Shown here one piece after another: positions 14,692 to 21,718 of a stretch of 23,945 nt of DNA; positions within the stretch are counted from its first letter, which is position 1; the number at the start of each line of letters is the position of its first letter. The notes beneath the pieces were generated by a model. The model saw only the letters and a list, made by a program, of their open reading frames with translations, did not search any database and was not told the DNA's origin. A program made the translations under genes and the position numbers. Source of the DNA: UBA12078 sp964573565 (GTDB lineage: Bacteria > Patescibacteriota > Dojkabacteria > SC72); assembly GCA_964573565.1 (NCBI GenBank), contig CAZNJV010000006.1, positions 1 to 23,945 on the forward strand, in the 5' to 3' direction.

Positions 14692-15866
14692 CTCAAAGGT
14701 CCTTGATCCTGAGGTAGATATCGCTTCAAATTATCCACATTTATCATTACTGGTAAAGTTGCTCCTTCCACAACATCTCTTGCCACAGCTCTAACCATAC
14801 CTGCAATATTACGTTCTAATTGTCTAATACCGGCATCAAATCCCACAGGTCTAATTATCATAGGCCAAATTGTATCATCAATTCTGACAAATTCTTCCGA
14901 GAGATTAAGACCTCTCAATACTTTTGGTAGAATATATTTCTTCGCAATAACTGTTTTCTCCTCATCTGTATAACTCGTAAATCTAATAACCTCCACTCTA
15001 TCCAACAATGCAGCAGAAAGTCCTCCTAGGTTATTTGCAGTACAGATAAAAAATACATTTGAAAGATCAACCGGGAAATCTAGATAATGATCTAAGAAAG
15101 AAACATTCTGCTCAGGATCTAAAATCTCAAGTAAAGCAGCCATAACATCATTCAAAAGCCCTGCATTACCACTTGCCTTTTCAATTTCATCCAAAAGAAT
15201 AACTGGATTCATAGTACCACTTCGCATCAAAGCCTTAATTATCTGTCCTGGCTCTGGATCTACCGCATAACGTGGAGTACCACGTAATGTTCTTACATCC
15301 CCGATTGCTCCCAATGAAATTCTCACAAATTTTCTCCCCATTGCTTGGGCGATAGATTTAGCAACAGATGTTTTTCCTACACCTTGAAGTCCAACAAAAA
15401 GAAATACTGGTGATTTCGCGAAATTACTCTTTGGCATACCCATCATCTCAGGTTTTTCAGACAAGGAACCAATTGTTGACGGCATTGCGACATACTGATT
15501 AAGATTCTGCCTACTCTCTAACTGCATGGAGGCAAGATAGTCTAAAATGACATTCTTAATACCATCCATACCGTAATGAGTCGAATCCATTATTTCCTTG
15601 GCATTCTTAATATCCAAGTTATCTCTAGAAAGCACACCCCATGGGATATTTGTTACACAATCAACATACTTGCTTACATTTTCATACTCTGAACTATATA
15701 CACCCTTTTTGGCAATTCTTTCCAATCTTTCGATATTTGAGAGCACCTCATTCTTCAAATCTACCGGTGCATTAGAATTCACAAGTTTGTTTTTTAATAA
15801 CAAAATATCGGAGACATTCTCGTCAGAGACAACATCTTGTGGTAATGGTGTATTTATGTAATCCAT
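14688..15866 (-). CDS. Lon-type AAA+ ATPase lacking the protease domain
   Basis: 392 aa. The protein matches Lon from the end of its helical N-region through the AAA+ module: VTNIPWGVLSRDNLDI and DSTHYGMDGIKNVILDYLA (about 71-112), Walker A GLQGVGKTS (159-167), GRKFVRISLGAIGDVRTLRG (about 177-196), Walker B VILLDEIE (222-229), DPEQNVSFLDHYLDFPVDLS (250-269), sensor 1 CTANN (275-279), Arg finger LLDRVEVI (Arg 290) and sensor 2 GIRQLERNIAG (Arg 348). It stops at the point where Lon continues into its Ser-Lys protease domain, and it also lacks the large N-terminal substrate domain. No frameshifted protease remnant is possible downstream because the convergent operon occupies that DNA. It is probably an unfoldase or assembly factor, perhaps feeding another protease; that is inference. 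The 105-bp region upstream is shared with a divergent membrane-protein gene. Confidence 0.82.
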   Translation of the reverse strand: MDYINTPLPQDVVSDENVSDILLLKNKLVNSNAPVDLKNEVLSNIERLERIAKKGVYSSEYENVSKYVDCVTNIPWGVLSRDNLDIKNAKEIMDSTHYGMDGIKNVILDYLASMQLESRQNLNQYVAMPSTIGSLSEKPEMMGMPKSNFAKSPVFLFVGLQGVGKTSVAKSIAQAMGRKFVRISLGAIGDVRTLRGTPRYAVDPEPGQIIKALMRSGTMNPVILLDEIEKASGNAGLLNDVMAALLEILDPEQNVSFLDHYLDFPVDLSNVFFICTANNLGGLSAALLDRVEVIRFTSYTDEEKTVIAKKYILPKVLRGLNLSEEFVRIDDTIWPMIIRPVGFDAGIRQLERNIAGMVRAVARDVVEGATLPVMINVDNLKRYLPQDQGPLS

Positions 15867-15971
15867 ATGGGCAGTAAATATATATGTAGAGTGTATATGC
15901 TAGCCTAAATTATTGCAAATAAATTGGTAGCATGATAGCCTTAATATGAATAATATTAGACTGTCCAAGTG
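15867..15971. promoter_or_regulatory. Divergent intergenic region, Lon-like ATPase and Pro/Ala-rich membrane protein
   Basis: 105 bp, AT-rich, between two divergent start codons, so it must contain both promoters. On the minus strand TATATT ends 10 nt before the ATG at 15866, giving a leader of only a few nt; a TTGCAA/TATACA pair with 15-nt spacing is another weak option. On the plus strand TAATAT lies about 15 nt before the ATG at 15972. None is strong, and no ribosome binding site is visible. Confidence 0.35.
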
Positions 15972-16712
15972 ATGAAAAAATCATTCCCAATATTGCTATC
16001 TTTGTTAACGCTTTTGTTACTCCCATTTAAGGCATTCGCTATAGATTTAACCGCTATACAGGAGAGTGTATCCAACTATCTTCCATATATTTTGATAGGT
16101 GGTGCTGTCATCCTTTTAGTTAGCATCATCGGTATACTTTTAGGTAAGAAGAAAGATAAAGATGTTCCATCAGAACCAGTAGAAATGGCGCAACCTGTTA
16201 CACCACAACCAATGGCAACTGAGGAGATAAAAGCACCTGTAATGGAGGAGGCTCCAGAAGTTACCCCTACTGTAAATATGGATACAATTTCAAATAATTT
16301 GTACTCACCAGCACCAGAAGCTACTCCAGAGAGGCCTTCTATTCAAGAGACATTGGAAGCTGCACCTCAGGCTGTACCTGCAGAGAATACACAGAGTTCA
16401 GATTTACAAGCAATTTTGCAAGGAGAAGCTGCTGCTGCACCTATGACACCTGTTACAGATCAGCCAATTGCACAAGAACCAGCACCAGTTGTAGAACAAG
16501 CAGCACCAACAATGGATAACACTTTATCCCCTATGGCTGAACCATCTCCAGTACCATCTATTGATACAACCACAAATACAGTTCCAGACTTACAGCAATT
16601 TGTGAATAATCAGGTTGCAGAAGTTCCACCGATGGCGACTCCTGCTGTAGAGACACCTGCTCCTGCAGATACTACAACACCAACGCAAACGGAAACACCT
16701 AGCGCTATCTAA
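15972..16712 (+). CDS. Membrane protein with signal peptide and long Pro/Ala/Thr-rich tail
   Basis: Not recognised. I use ATG 15972; a GTG directly before it (15969) is equivalent. A clear signal peptide (MKKSFPILLSLLTLLLLP, likely cut after AFA, residue 23) is followed by one transmembrane helix (about 38-60, YLPYILIGGAVILLVSIIG) and KKKDKD. The remaining about 180 residues are low-complexity Pro, Ala, Thr, Glu and Gln with repeated PAPE/APTM-like units and no globular pattern. The positive cluster after the helix argues that the tail is cytoplasmic, although a wall-spanning outside tail cannot be excluded. It is divergent from the Lon-like ATPase, and its stop interlocks with the sufS stop at CTAA. 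An envelope or secretion-apparatus role is only suggested by position. Confidence 0.6.
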   Translation: MKKSFPILLSLLTLLLLPFKAFAIDLTAIQESVSNYLPYILIGGAVILLVSIIGILLGKKKDKDVPSEPVEMAQPVTPQPMATEEIKAPVMEEAPEVTPTVNMDTISNNLYSPAPEATPERPSIQETLEAAPQAVPAENTQSSDLQAILQGEAAAAPMTPVTDQPIAQEPAPVVEQAAPTMDNTLSPMAEPSPVPSIDTTTNTVPDLQQFVNNQVAEVPPMATPAVETPAPADTTTPTQTETPSAI

Positions 16713-17989
16713 TAGCTAGAAAGTACTGCTTCTTTTAGTAATCGTGCAAAAGTTTCGACCTCTTGTTTTGTGTTATATATTCCAAAACTTGCTCTCATAG
16801 TAGGTCCCACCTTAAATCTATCATGCAAAGGCTCTGCACAATGATAGCCTTCTCTTACACAAAGACCCTTCTTACTTATATATTCAACAATACCATAACC
16901 TTCTTTGTTCTCCATTCGCTTCTCTTTACAACCCTTAAAGCTAAAACCTTCAATATTGAATGTTAGACATCCATACCTATGATCTGGATCGGTTTTTCCG
17001 AATGGTTTAAACCATTCAATACCATCAAAAGCATCGAAGAGTGTTCGCATTAAATCCCTCTCGTGTTCTACAAGTTTCTCATATCCGCCAAGCTCTTCTA
17101 CTGTTTTTGAGAACCATTTTAATGTCTCTCCCAACACAATTCCGCTTTCGATATCTGGAGTACCAGATTCAAATCTCCAAGGTAGATCATTTAACTCGAA
17201 ACCATCTTTAGATACGCTCATTATCATCTCACCACCACCCATAAATGGTGGCAATTTTTCTAGAATTTCCTCTTTGCAATACAGCACACCACTACCTGTT
17301 GGACCATATACCTTATGCCCTGAGAATACAAAAGCATCACAATCAATATCTTTCACATCAACCTTAATATGTGGAATACTTTGGGCCCCATCAACAATAA
17401 CGAAGGCCTCTACTGTATGAGCCATTTCAGCGATCTTTTTAACAGGGTTTTGAGTTCCTAAAACATTAGATATATGAACAACAGACACTATCTTGATTCG
17501 TTCTCCTTCGGCCCTTATTAATTCCTCGAACCAATTAAGATCCAAATCATAGTTCTCATTTACAGGGATATATTTAATTTCAAACCCTATTTCTTTCTGT
17601 AATATCTGCCAAGGTACAATATTGCTGTGATGTTCCATCTCCGATATGACTACAATATCCCCAGCTTTCAGATTCTGTTTTCCATATGTATTAACAAGAA
17701 GATTCAATCCTTCTGTAGTATTTCTTGTAAATACTATTTCTTTGTAGCTAGTAGCATTGATGAACTGAGCCACCACCTCATGTGCCTCTTTCCATAGTTC
17801 TGTAGCCTTACTAGCTAAAACATGGGAGCTTCTATGAATATTCGCGTTGTATTCTGTGTAATACTCGTTTACAGCATCCAACACTCTCTGCGGTTTCTGT
17901 GTAGTAGCTGCATTATCCAGATACACCAGAGGATTACCATTAACCTTGGTTTGTAAAATTGGGAACTGATTTCTTATATCTGTATTCAT
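16709..17989 (-). CDS. sufS: Cysteine desulfurase, SufS type
   Basis: PLP enzyme that takes sulfur from cysteine as a persulfide for Fe-S clusters or thiolated nucleosides. 426 aa, normal length. Seen: YLDNAATTQKP (23-33), NIHRSSHVLAS (50-60), EMEHHSNIVPW (117-127), VDGAQSIPH (199-207), PLP lysine in FSGHKVYGPTG (Lys 226), ESGTPDIESGIV, and the short active-site loop VREGYHCAEPL with catalytic Cys 384, which places it in group II (SufS) rather than IscS. A small charged insertion (about 353-366, GCKEKRMENKEGYG) lies before the Cys loop and is unusual. No sufB, C, D, E or U is visible nearby. It follows dcd but has its own TATAAT box directly after the dcd stop, so it may be transcribed separately. 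Confidence 0.94.
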   Translation of the reverse strand: MNTDIRNQFPILQTKVNGNPLVYLDNAATTQKPQRVLDAVNEYYTEYNANIHRSSHVLASKATELWKEAHEVVAQFINATSYKEIVFTRNTTEGLNLLVNTYGKQNLKAGDIVVISEMEHHSNIVPWQILQKEIGFEIKYIPVNENYDLDLNWFEELIRAEGERIKIVSVVHISNVLGTQNPVKKIAEMAHTVEAFVIVDGAQSIPHIKVDVKDIDCDAFVFSGHKVYGPTGSGVLYCKEEILEKLPPFMGGGEMIMSVSKDGFELNDLPWRFESGTPDIESGIVLGETLKWFSKTVEELGGYEKLVEHERDLMRTLFDAFDGIEWFKPFGKTDPDHRYGCLTFNIEGFSFKGCKEKRMENKEGYGIVEYISKKGLCVREGYHCAEPLHDRFKVGPTMRASFGIYNTKQEVETFARLLKEAVLSSY

Positions 17990-17994
17990 GCTTG

Positions 17995-18000
17995 ATTATA
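17995..18000 (-). promoter_or_regulatory. -10 box predicting a leaderless sufS transcript
   Basis: On the minus strand the dcd stop TAG is directly followed by TATAAT, then CAAGC, then the sufS ATG. Five nt from a perfect -10 to the start codon is the same layout as at lepA and the nucleotidyltransferase. No good -35 is seen. Confidence 0.55.
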
Positions 18001-18576
18001 CTACATTAATCCATTTTCAAAGTTCTTCCAGTACTCACTCCCCTTCACAGTCATCGTCCCAGAATATTTATTCCCAAGTCCTTGCGATCCGTATGTTCTT
18101 TCGCATTCAGAATCCAAGAGCTCGAAAATGATCTGTGCTATCTTCATTCCAGGATATATCTTTATCGGTAAGGATGAAAAATTTATCATATGCAACGTCA
18201 ATCTGAGAGTATTTCCCGGATCTAAAAAACCAGCCGTGACATGAATACCAAGACCTAACCTTCCGAGAGAGCTTTTTCCTTCAAGTCTAGCAATGTGCTT
18301 GCTATCTACTCCTGTTATCTCTTTCACATTTGCAAGAACAAATTCTCCTTGTTTTAGGACATACCCATCCTCCTCATTCACCTCGATACTTTCCATGAGA
18401 TCATCAATTGGCTTTTTAACATCTATTACAACACCCTCTGTTTTATTAAAAGCTAAAAAATGCGTATCCAGATGTAAATCATATGAGGCTGGTTGTAAAT
18501 ACTTCTCTTCAAAAGGTTCTATTTTTATCTCTCCCGTTTTTAATTTTTCTTTTATACTCTTATCCGACAAAATCAT
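18001..18576 (-). CDS. dcd: dCTP deaminase family protein (catalytic Glu replaced by His)
   Basis: Dcd enzymes convert dCTP to dUTP (or on to dUMP in bifunctional forms), supplying dUMP for thymidylate synthesis. 191 aa, normal length. Seen: KIEPFEEKYLQPASYDLHL (18-36), the nucleotide-site motif LEGKSSLGRLGLGIHVTAGF (98-117), DPG (119-121) and LPIKIYPGMKIAQIIFELL (136-154). Ungapped alignment to E. coli Dcd matches Ser111, Arg115 and Ala124 with Ser102, Arg106 and Ala115, but Glu138, the catalytic base, falls on His129 (CAT at 18190-18192). The Gly of the GW/FxG motif is also lost. So the fold and substrate pocket look intact while the deaminase chemistry is in doubt. It follows thyX by 18 nt in the folD-glyA-thyX-dcd unit. 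Confidence 0.85.
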   Translation of the reverse strand: MILSDKSIKEKLKTGEIKIEPFEEKYLQPASYDLHLDTHFLAFNKTEGVVIDVKKPIDDLMESIEVNEEDGYVLKQGEFVLANVKEITGVDSKHIARLEGKSSLGRLGLGIHVTAGFLDPGNTLRLTLHMINFSSLPIKIYPGMKIAQIIFELLDSECERTYGSQGLGNKYSGTMTVKGSEYWKNFENGLM

Positions 18577-18594
18577 ATTGGTTAGTTTTTTAAA

Positions 18595-19611
18595 TTAACT
18601 TCTATCAACAAATTGACCTCTGTCATTAAATTGAGGTTCAGTTATTTTTCTCAAAAGTGGATTCCATATTGAATCATTATCTGAAAGCGCCTTCAACCAT
18701 CCATACGTCAAAATTCTGTAAGCAATATGTCCTCCATTTCGAGTTCTTAAATTCACCACATATTGAAGATCATCAAATGATCCACACAATACATATTTAG
18801 TACAATGAGCATATGGGAAAAGATATTTTGTATATTCTTTAGCAACTCCTGGTTCCATTGCCTCTTTCGCCTTTCGATACCAACTTCTTATCATATCGTA
18901 TGTCTCAGAAAGTCTCTCCATATATTCTTCCTTCAAATCAGATAGCTCTGGAATATCCAAATAGCTACACAGATATACACACTGATCATTAGGACGATCA
19001 AGTTCTTGATCAAGATCCACCTCTTCATGCAACCATGGGATATATCGTTCCATACTTCTGTGCCTATTTAGATCCTTAAGTACTCCCAAATCTGCAAAAC
19101 CTGTTAATCTAATACTTCCAGACTGTCCGACATTTCCAATCAAATTATGGTGATTATGATTTTTAAAAATTATCTCCCCGATCTTCTCCTGATCCTCGTC
19201 CTCAAACTCTAACTCCTCTCTTGATCCCAAAGGATTCAAGAGCAATTCATAGTTGGAAACAAGTGCNNNNNNNNNNNNNNNNNNNNNNNNNNNNNNNNNN
19301 NNNNNNNNNNNNNNNNNNNNNNNNNNNNNNNNNNNNNNNNNNNNNNNNNNNNNNNNNNNNNNNNNNTTATGACCATATCCTGTAAATATTTTTTCTAATC
19401 TCTCGCTAGCATCTGTGTTATTTTTCATTATTTCTGCAGCAATATCCAAGATCGAATCTGCAGATCGGCTATATCTTGCACCAAGGTAGGCATTTATGGA
19501 AGGTTGTTTCTGATTGGGATTTTGTAGAAGGGTGTGTGCTTTGAAATTATTCCACTTAGACTCTGACTCTATACTCGCTATACTCAAGTCTTTTTTGTAA
19601 GATAGCTTCAT
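18595..19611 (-). CDS. thyX: ThyX-family flavin-dependent thymidylate synthase, interrupted by an assembly gap
   Basis: FAD-dependent enzyme making dTMP from dUMP with methylene-THF, releasing THF rather than DHF. I choose ATG 19611 (MKLSYKKDLS), 16 nt after the glyA stop; an in-frame ATG at 19668 would overlap glyA by 41 nt. The first part has YSRSADSILDIAAEIM and FTGYGH, matching the GYGHxS region, then the 100-N gap (19267-19366). After it come ADLGVLKDLNRHRSMERYIP, a degenerate form of the ThyX RHRxxSxNExSxRY motif, and YVVNLRTRNGGHIAYRIL, matching the C-terminal LRxxxxAQWE segment. The arrangement suggests a two-domain ThyX variant in which the first domain's signature is hidden by the gap; true length probably exceeds the 338 codons counted. 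Cofactor genes glyA and folD are directly upstream. Confidence 0.78.
   Translation of the reverse strand: MKLSYKKDLSIASIESESKWNNFKAHTLLQNPNQKQPSINAYLGARYSRSADSILDIAAEIMKNNTDASERLEKIFTGYGHXXXXXXXXXXXXXXXXXXXXXXXXXXXXXXXXXXALVSNYELLLNPLGSREELEFEDEDQEKIGEIIFKNHNHHNLIGNVGQSGSIRLTGFADLGVLKDLNRHRSMERYIPWLHEEVDLDQELDRPNDQCVYLCSYLDIPELSDLKEEYMERLSETYDMIRSWYRKAKEAMEPGVAKEYTKYLFPYAHCTKYVLCGSFDDLQYVVNLRTRNGGHIAYRILTYGWLKALSDNDSIWNPLLRKITEPQFNDRGQFVDRS
19267..19366. other. Assembly gap (100 N) inside thyX
   Basis: Exactly 100 N, a placeholder length. It begins just after the GYGH motif of the first ThyX domain, so the canonical signature is likely inside. True size is unknown; the reading frame matches on both sides. 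Confidence 0.95.
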
Positions 19612-19627
19612 AAATTGGGAGAAAAAT

Positions 19628-20854
19628 TTAGATATGATCAATCCCTGGGATTGGGAATTTTTCAGCAAATTCTTTTACCTTGTTCTTTATATCAACAAGG
19701 TCAGCGTTATTCTTTAAAGCGTCATCAATGAGGTGTGCAATTGTCTTCATATCTGCTTCTTTCATTCCTCTTGTAGTAATTGCAGGTGTTCCAATTCTGA
19801 TGCCAGATGGATCCCACGGCTTACGTGGGTCATTAGGCACCGCATTTTTATTAAGTGTAATATTCACCTTTTCTAATATATCAGAAGCTTCTCCTCCAGA
19901 AAGATTTACACTTTTTACTGTGTCTACAAGGAAGAGGTGGTTATCTGTACCTCCAGATACTACTGAATATCCCAGATCTATCATTTCTGATGCTAATGCT
20001 TTTGCATTTAGAACTATTTGTTTTGCATATTCCTTAAATTCTGGTTTCAATGCTTCACCTAAAGCTACAGCTATGCCTGCAGTCGTATGGTTGTGTGGCC
20101 CTCCCTGAAGCCCTGGGAATACAGCTTTGTCTATCTTCTCCCCTAGTTCCTCTTTGCACATTATGATAGCTCCTCGTGGACCTCGGAGAGTTTTATGCGT
20201 GGTTGTAGTGACTACATCAGCAATGCCAACAGGATTAGGATATTCTCCTGCGGCAACGAGTCCTGCAACATGTGCGATATCTACTGCCAGATATGCTCCT
20301 ATTTCATCAGCTATCTTTCTAAATTCATTCCAATCTATTACTCTGGAGTATGCAGAAAATCCTGCCCATATTAATTTAGGCTTATGTTCTAACGCTATTT
20401 TTCTAACCTCCGCATAGTCGATATATCCATCTTCCTTCACACCATAATTAACGGGATTGTAATATTTCCCAGAGAAAGAGATTTTGTATCCATGTGTAAG
20501 ATGCCCACCAGCATCCAAAGCCATACCCATTACTGTGTCACCAGGATTTATCAATGCCATATATACAGCTTGATTAGCAGGAGATCCAGAATATGGCTGA
20601 ACATTCACATGCTCTGCACCAAAGAGTTCCCTGGCTCTAGCGATTGCTTCATTCTCTATCTCATCAATATATTGGTTACCGCAATAGTAACGCTTTCCGG
20701 GATATCCCTCAGAATATTTGTTTGTCAGTATCGAGCCCATACACTCAAGTACTGATTCACTGACATAGTTCTCTGATGCAATCAATTCTATTCCTTCTTT
20801 TTGTCTTTTCTTTTCTAGATCAAGTATGGACGAGATTTTGCTATCTTCTATCAT
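19628..20854 (-). CDS. glyA: Serine hydroxymethyltransferase
   Basis: PLP enzyme converting serine and THF to glycine and 5,10-methylene-THF, the one-carbon donor that ThyX uses. 408 aa, normal for bacterial GlyA. Seen: IELIASENYVSESVL (22-36), LTNKYSEGYPGKRYYCGN (43-60), NVQPYSGSPANQAVY (84-98), VDIAHVAGLVAAGEYPNP (191-208), PLP lysine in VTTTTHKTLRGPRGA (Lys 221), FPGLQGGPHNH, and the C-terminal SGIRIGTPAITTRGM. It is second in the unit, with its ATG overlapping the end of folD by 14 nt, and thyX follows after 16 nt. No catalytic residue appears to be missing. Confidence 0.97.
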   Translation of the reverse strand: MIEDSKISSILDLEKKRQKEGIELIASENYVSESVLECMGSILTNKYSEGYPGKRYYCGNQYIDEIENEAIARARELFGAEHVNVQPYSGSPANQAVYMALINPGDTVMGMALDAGGHLTHGYKISFSGKYYNPVNYGVKEDGYIDYAEVRKIALEHKPKLIWAGFSAYSRVIDWNEFRKIADEIGAYLAVDIAHVAGLVAAGEYPNPVGIADVVTTTTHKTLRGPRGAIIMCKEELGEKIDKAVFPGLQGGPHNHTTAGIAVALGEALKPEFKEYAKQIVLNAKALASEMIDLGYSVVSGGTDNHLFLVDTVKSVNLSGGEASDILEKVNITLNKNAVPNDPRKPWDPSGIRIGTPAITTRGMKEADMKTIAHLIDDALKNNADLVDIKNKVKEFAEKFPIPGIDHI

Positions 20855-21698
20855 TCTTTTTGTAACAGGTCATTAAATTAGACATCAAGGAAGCGATTGT
20901 CATTGGTCCTACACCACCAGGCACAGGAGTAATGTATGATGGAATTCCCTGCACAGCATCCCAATTTACATCCCCTACTAATTTGCCAGTTTCAGGATGT
21001 CTGTTAGAACCGACATCCACTACAACACACCCAGGTTTTAAGAATCTATCATCTACTAAAAGTGGTTCTCCTGTTGCAGATATTAAGATATCCGCAGTTT
21101 TAGCTATTTCCTCTATATCTACAGTATGTACATTACACAGTGTTACTGTCGCATTTTTTTCAAGAAGAATAGCTTCTAATGGAATACCTATGATTGTACT
21201 GGCCCCAAGGATTACGACATGTTTCCCAAACAGTTTTATATTGTATGCCTCAAGAAGCTTTATAATTCCTAATGGTGTTGCTGGAACAATTGCAGATGGA
21301 TCTTTTTGAAAAAGTTTTCCTAGGTTTACAGGAGAAAGTCCATCGACATCCTTCCTTGGATCAATTGCATCTAACACTAAGTTTGTATTAATTTGATCTG
21401 GGAGTGGAAGCTGAACCATATATCCATCAACCTCTGGATCTTTATCCAAGCTATCTACAAGATTTACAATATCGAGCGTATTCACTAAGTTATCAAGCCT
21501 ATGCACGACTGCGTTCATACCAACTTCTTTCGCCTTCTTTTCTTTCATGCCTACATATTTCTCACTACCATAGTCATTTCCAACAAGAATAATATCCAAT
21601 CTAGGGATTCTTTTTCCTTCACTTCTGATTTGAGAAATTTCCTCAGTTATTGCGTCCAGAATTGATTCTGAAACGATCTTACCATCCAGTATATTCAT
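20841..21698 (-). CDS. folD: Bifunctional methylene-THF dehydrogenase/cyclohydrolase
   Basis: Interconverts 5,10-methylene-THF, methenyl-THF and 10-formyl-THF. 285 aa, normal. Seen: YVGMKEKKAKEVGM (Tyr 48, catalytic Lys 52), DGYMVQLPLPDQIN (91-104), DVDGLSPVNLGKL (117-129), PATPLGIIKLLE (139-150), the cofactor loop VVILGASTIIGIP (161-173), ILISATGEP, and the closing DVGSNRHPETGKLVGDV and TPVPGGVGPMTIASL. The usual GRS of the dinucleotide site is GAS here, removing an Arg often near the NADP phosphate; a preference for NAD is possible but unproven. It starts 20 nt after the ABC exporter stop, has a TAGAAT box 7 nt before its ATG, and overlaps glyA by 14 nt. Confidence 0.96.
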   Translation of the reverse strand: MNILDGKIVSESILDAITEEISQIRSEGKRIPRLDIILVGNDYGSEKYVGMKEKKAKEVGMNAVVHRLDNLVNTLDIVNLVDSLDKDPEVDGYMVQLPLPDQINTNLVLDAIDPRKDVDGLSPVNLGKLFQKDPSAIVPATPLGIIKLLEAYNIKLFGKHVVILGASTIIGIPLEAILLEKNATVTLCNVHTVDIEEIAKTADILISATGEPLLVDDRFLKPGCVVVDVGSNRHPETGKLVGDVNWDAVQGIPSYITPVPGGVGPMTIASLMSNLMTCYKKNDRR

Positions 21699-21705
21699 GA
21701 GATAT

Positions 21706-21711
21706 ATTCTA
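21706..21711 (-). promoter_or_regulatory. Possible -10 box for the folD-glyA-thyX-dcd unit
   Basis: Minus-strand TAGAAT (5 of 6) ends 7 nt before the folD ATG at 21698, within the 20-nt gap after the ABC exporter stop. The spacing would again give a leaderless or nearly leaderless message. Weaker than the lepA and sufS examples. Confidence 0.4.
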
Positions 21712-21718
21712 CACTTTA

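Noticed and set aside
16200..16700. Direct DNA repeats or minisatellite in the Pro/Ala-rich tail
   Set aside because: The units vary in length and sequence at the DNA level; only amino-acid composition repeats.
19612..19668. Upstream thyX start at 19668
   Set aside because: It overlaps glyA by 41 nt and adds residues with no ThyX pattern; ATG 19611 gives ordinary operon spacing.
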